Shown here: positions 63,367 through 64,000 of the stretch, one piece after another | How the letters are laid out: the number at the start of each line of letters is the position of its first letter | Position numbering within the stretch: position 1 is the stretch's first letter | Source of the DNA: Bremerella cremea | Lineage (GTDB): Bacteria > Planctomycetota > Planctomycetia > Pirellulales > Pirellulaceae | Assembly: GCF_003335505.1 (NCBI RefSeq) | Contig: NZ_QPEX01000045.1 | Span: forward strand, 620,001-684,000 | Length of the DNA: 64,000 nt | Reading direction: 5' to 3' | Position numbers and translations under genes: made by a program | The notes under the pieces: model-generated | What the model was told of the DNA's origin: nothing | Seen by the model: only the letters and a program-made list of their open reading frames with translations | Database searches by the model: none

Positions 63367-63693
63367 CTACCAGCCCATTACCATATTCGACTCGATCGCC
63401 TTTCGAGCCTGGTTCAGATCGTTGCCAGTCTCGTGCATGTAAAGCCGAATGGCGTGAACCTTGTCTCCTTCCGCTTTCGAGAGACAATCTCGCGCCACCA
63501 TGCATGGATCGAGCGGGCTTGTCGTTAGCCCAAGTGCGGCCTTTGAGATTACCCAAGACATTCGTGGGCGTTTGGCAATTCGGATAATCTCGTCGCCTGG
63601 GTAGCTATCGTAAACTTGCCCTTTGGCCTCGTTTTCGTCCTCGGCCCAGGTGATCACAATATGAGCGTTGGTTTCAACCTCGAACAGTGCCAT
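63367..63693 (-). CDS. Small protein with ribosomal-L7/L12-like C-terminal segment
   Basis: AAGGAG seven bases before the ATG at 63693 fixes the start, 67 codons inside the longest frame. The 108-residue product ends with 'KVHAIRLYMHETGNDLNQAR' followed by 'KAIES', which reads like the helix-turn-helix segment of the L7/L12 C-terminal domain ('[20 protein letters not shown]'). Planctomycetes and other bacteria use this fold in many small proteins outside ribosomes. The N-terminal half ('MALFEVETNAHIVITWAEDE') is beta-rich. Function unknown. Confidence 0.75.
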   Translation of the reverse strand: MALFEVETNAHIVITWAEDENEAKGQVYDSYPGDEIIRIAKRPRMSWVISKAALGLTTSPLDPCMVARDCLSKAEGDKVHAIRLYMHETGNDLNQARKAIESNMVMGW

Positions 63694-64000
63694 GGCGAAT
63701 CTCCTTCTGAGAAGCAAACTAGAGGAACCAGCAAGAGCGAACAGAACCTCGACTCCATCCCATGCTAGCTCCCTCGCGTTCGCTCTTATTCGTTCGGCTC
63801 TTGCCCAACGCGACAACGTCTGGACAAGCGGATAGCCCAGCGACAGGGCCGTAAATGAGCACGAAACATGGCAAGGTATTCCAGCAGCTGACAATGGAGT
63901 GGTTTTTGCGAATTTAATAGCTGGCGTACTCGACCGTCAATCAAATTCCCTTCCTGCTCTGGCCATCGCCAAGCGACTTGGAAATGCCTAGTGGTTGGGT

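Overview
This 64 kb window reads as the chromosome of a planctomycete, most likely of the Pirellulaceae (Blastopirellula/Bremerella/Rhodopirellula type). The markers are family-level: two DUF1559 pilin-like proteins, a DUF1549/DUF1553 cytochrome protein beside a DUF1501 protein, a DUF1080 protein beside a PVC-type dehydrogenase/cytochrome, an ECF sigma–FecR pair, a Cys-type sulfatase and a sialidase. I see no phage, transposase, integrase, CRISPR array or rRNA. Coding density is high and many gene pairs overlap by 1-7 bases. One tRNA-Pro(GGG) is present. Assignments come from reading motifs; no database search was run.

Layout. 0-2 kb: three tandem paralogues of an unrecognised membrane protein family, the first cut by the window edge. 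2.2-4.3 kb: a PhoX-like Tat protein, then a Gdx/SugE guanidinium exporter preceded by a promoter and a convincing guanidine-III (ykkC-III) riboswitch. 4.3-9.3 kb: a UDP-glucose dehydrogenase/UDP-xylose synthase operon, divergent from a sugar porter and a TIGR01777 epimerase. 9.3-13.8 kb: a DEAD-box helicase behind a structured 400-base leader, and an ABC exporter pair. 14-21.5 kb: an unknown protein, a nitroreductase, two amidohydrolases (one a two-module fusion) and a HExxH protein. 21.5-28 kb: a NarL-type two-component pair divergent from a heavy-metal RND pump. 28-32.5 kb: a serine beta-lactamase-like/D-aminoacylase fusion, a zinc-ribbon acyl carrier protein, a probably frameshifted gene and a small four-Cys protein.

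32.5-42 kb is a carbohydrate-scavenging region: sulfatase, lipoprotein, AraC regulator, PhyH oxygenase, Gfo/Idh/MocA dehydrogenase, and a sialidase–N-acetylneuraminate-lyase-like operon divergent from an AraC/XylR-type regulator. 42.4-57.8 kb is a block of planctomycete families: two copies of a DUF1559 + small lipoprotein pair, the second behind an ECF sigma–FecR operon and followed by the cytochrome/DUF1501 pair, then DUF1080 and the PVC cytochrome protein. 57.8-64 kb: tRNA-Pro, a ComB-like phosphatase, a double TM2 protein, a cupin/JmjC-like oxygenase, a Mn-type superoxide dismutase, a low-complexity lipoprotein and two small proteins.

The strongest non-coding finding is the guanidine-III riboswitch with a second hairpin that would compete for its 3' strand next to the gdx ribosome binding site. 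Other items worth a second look are the competing hairpins before the helicase, the beta-lactamase/D-aminoacylase fusion, the amidohydrolases lacking the usual HxH metal motif, the zinc-ribbon acyl carrier protein and the sialic-acid operon.
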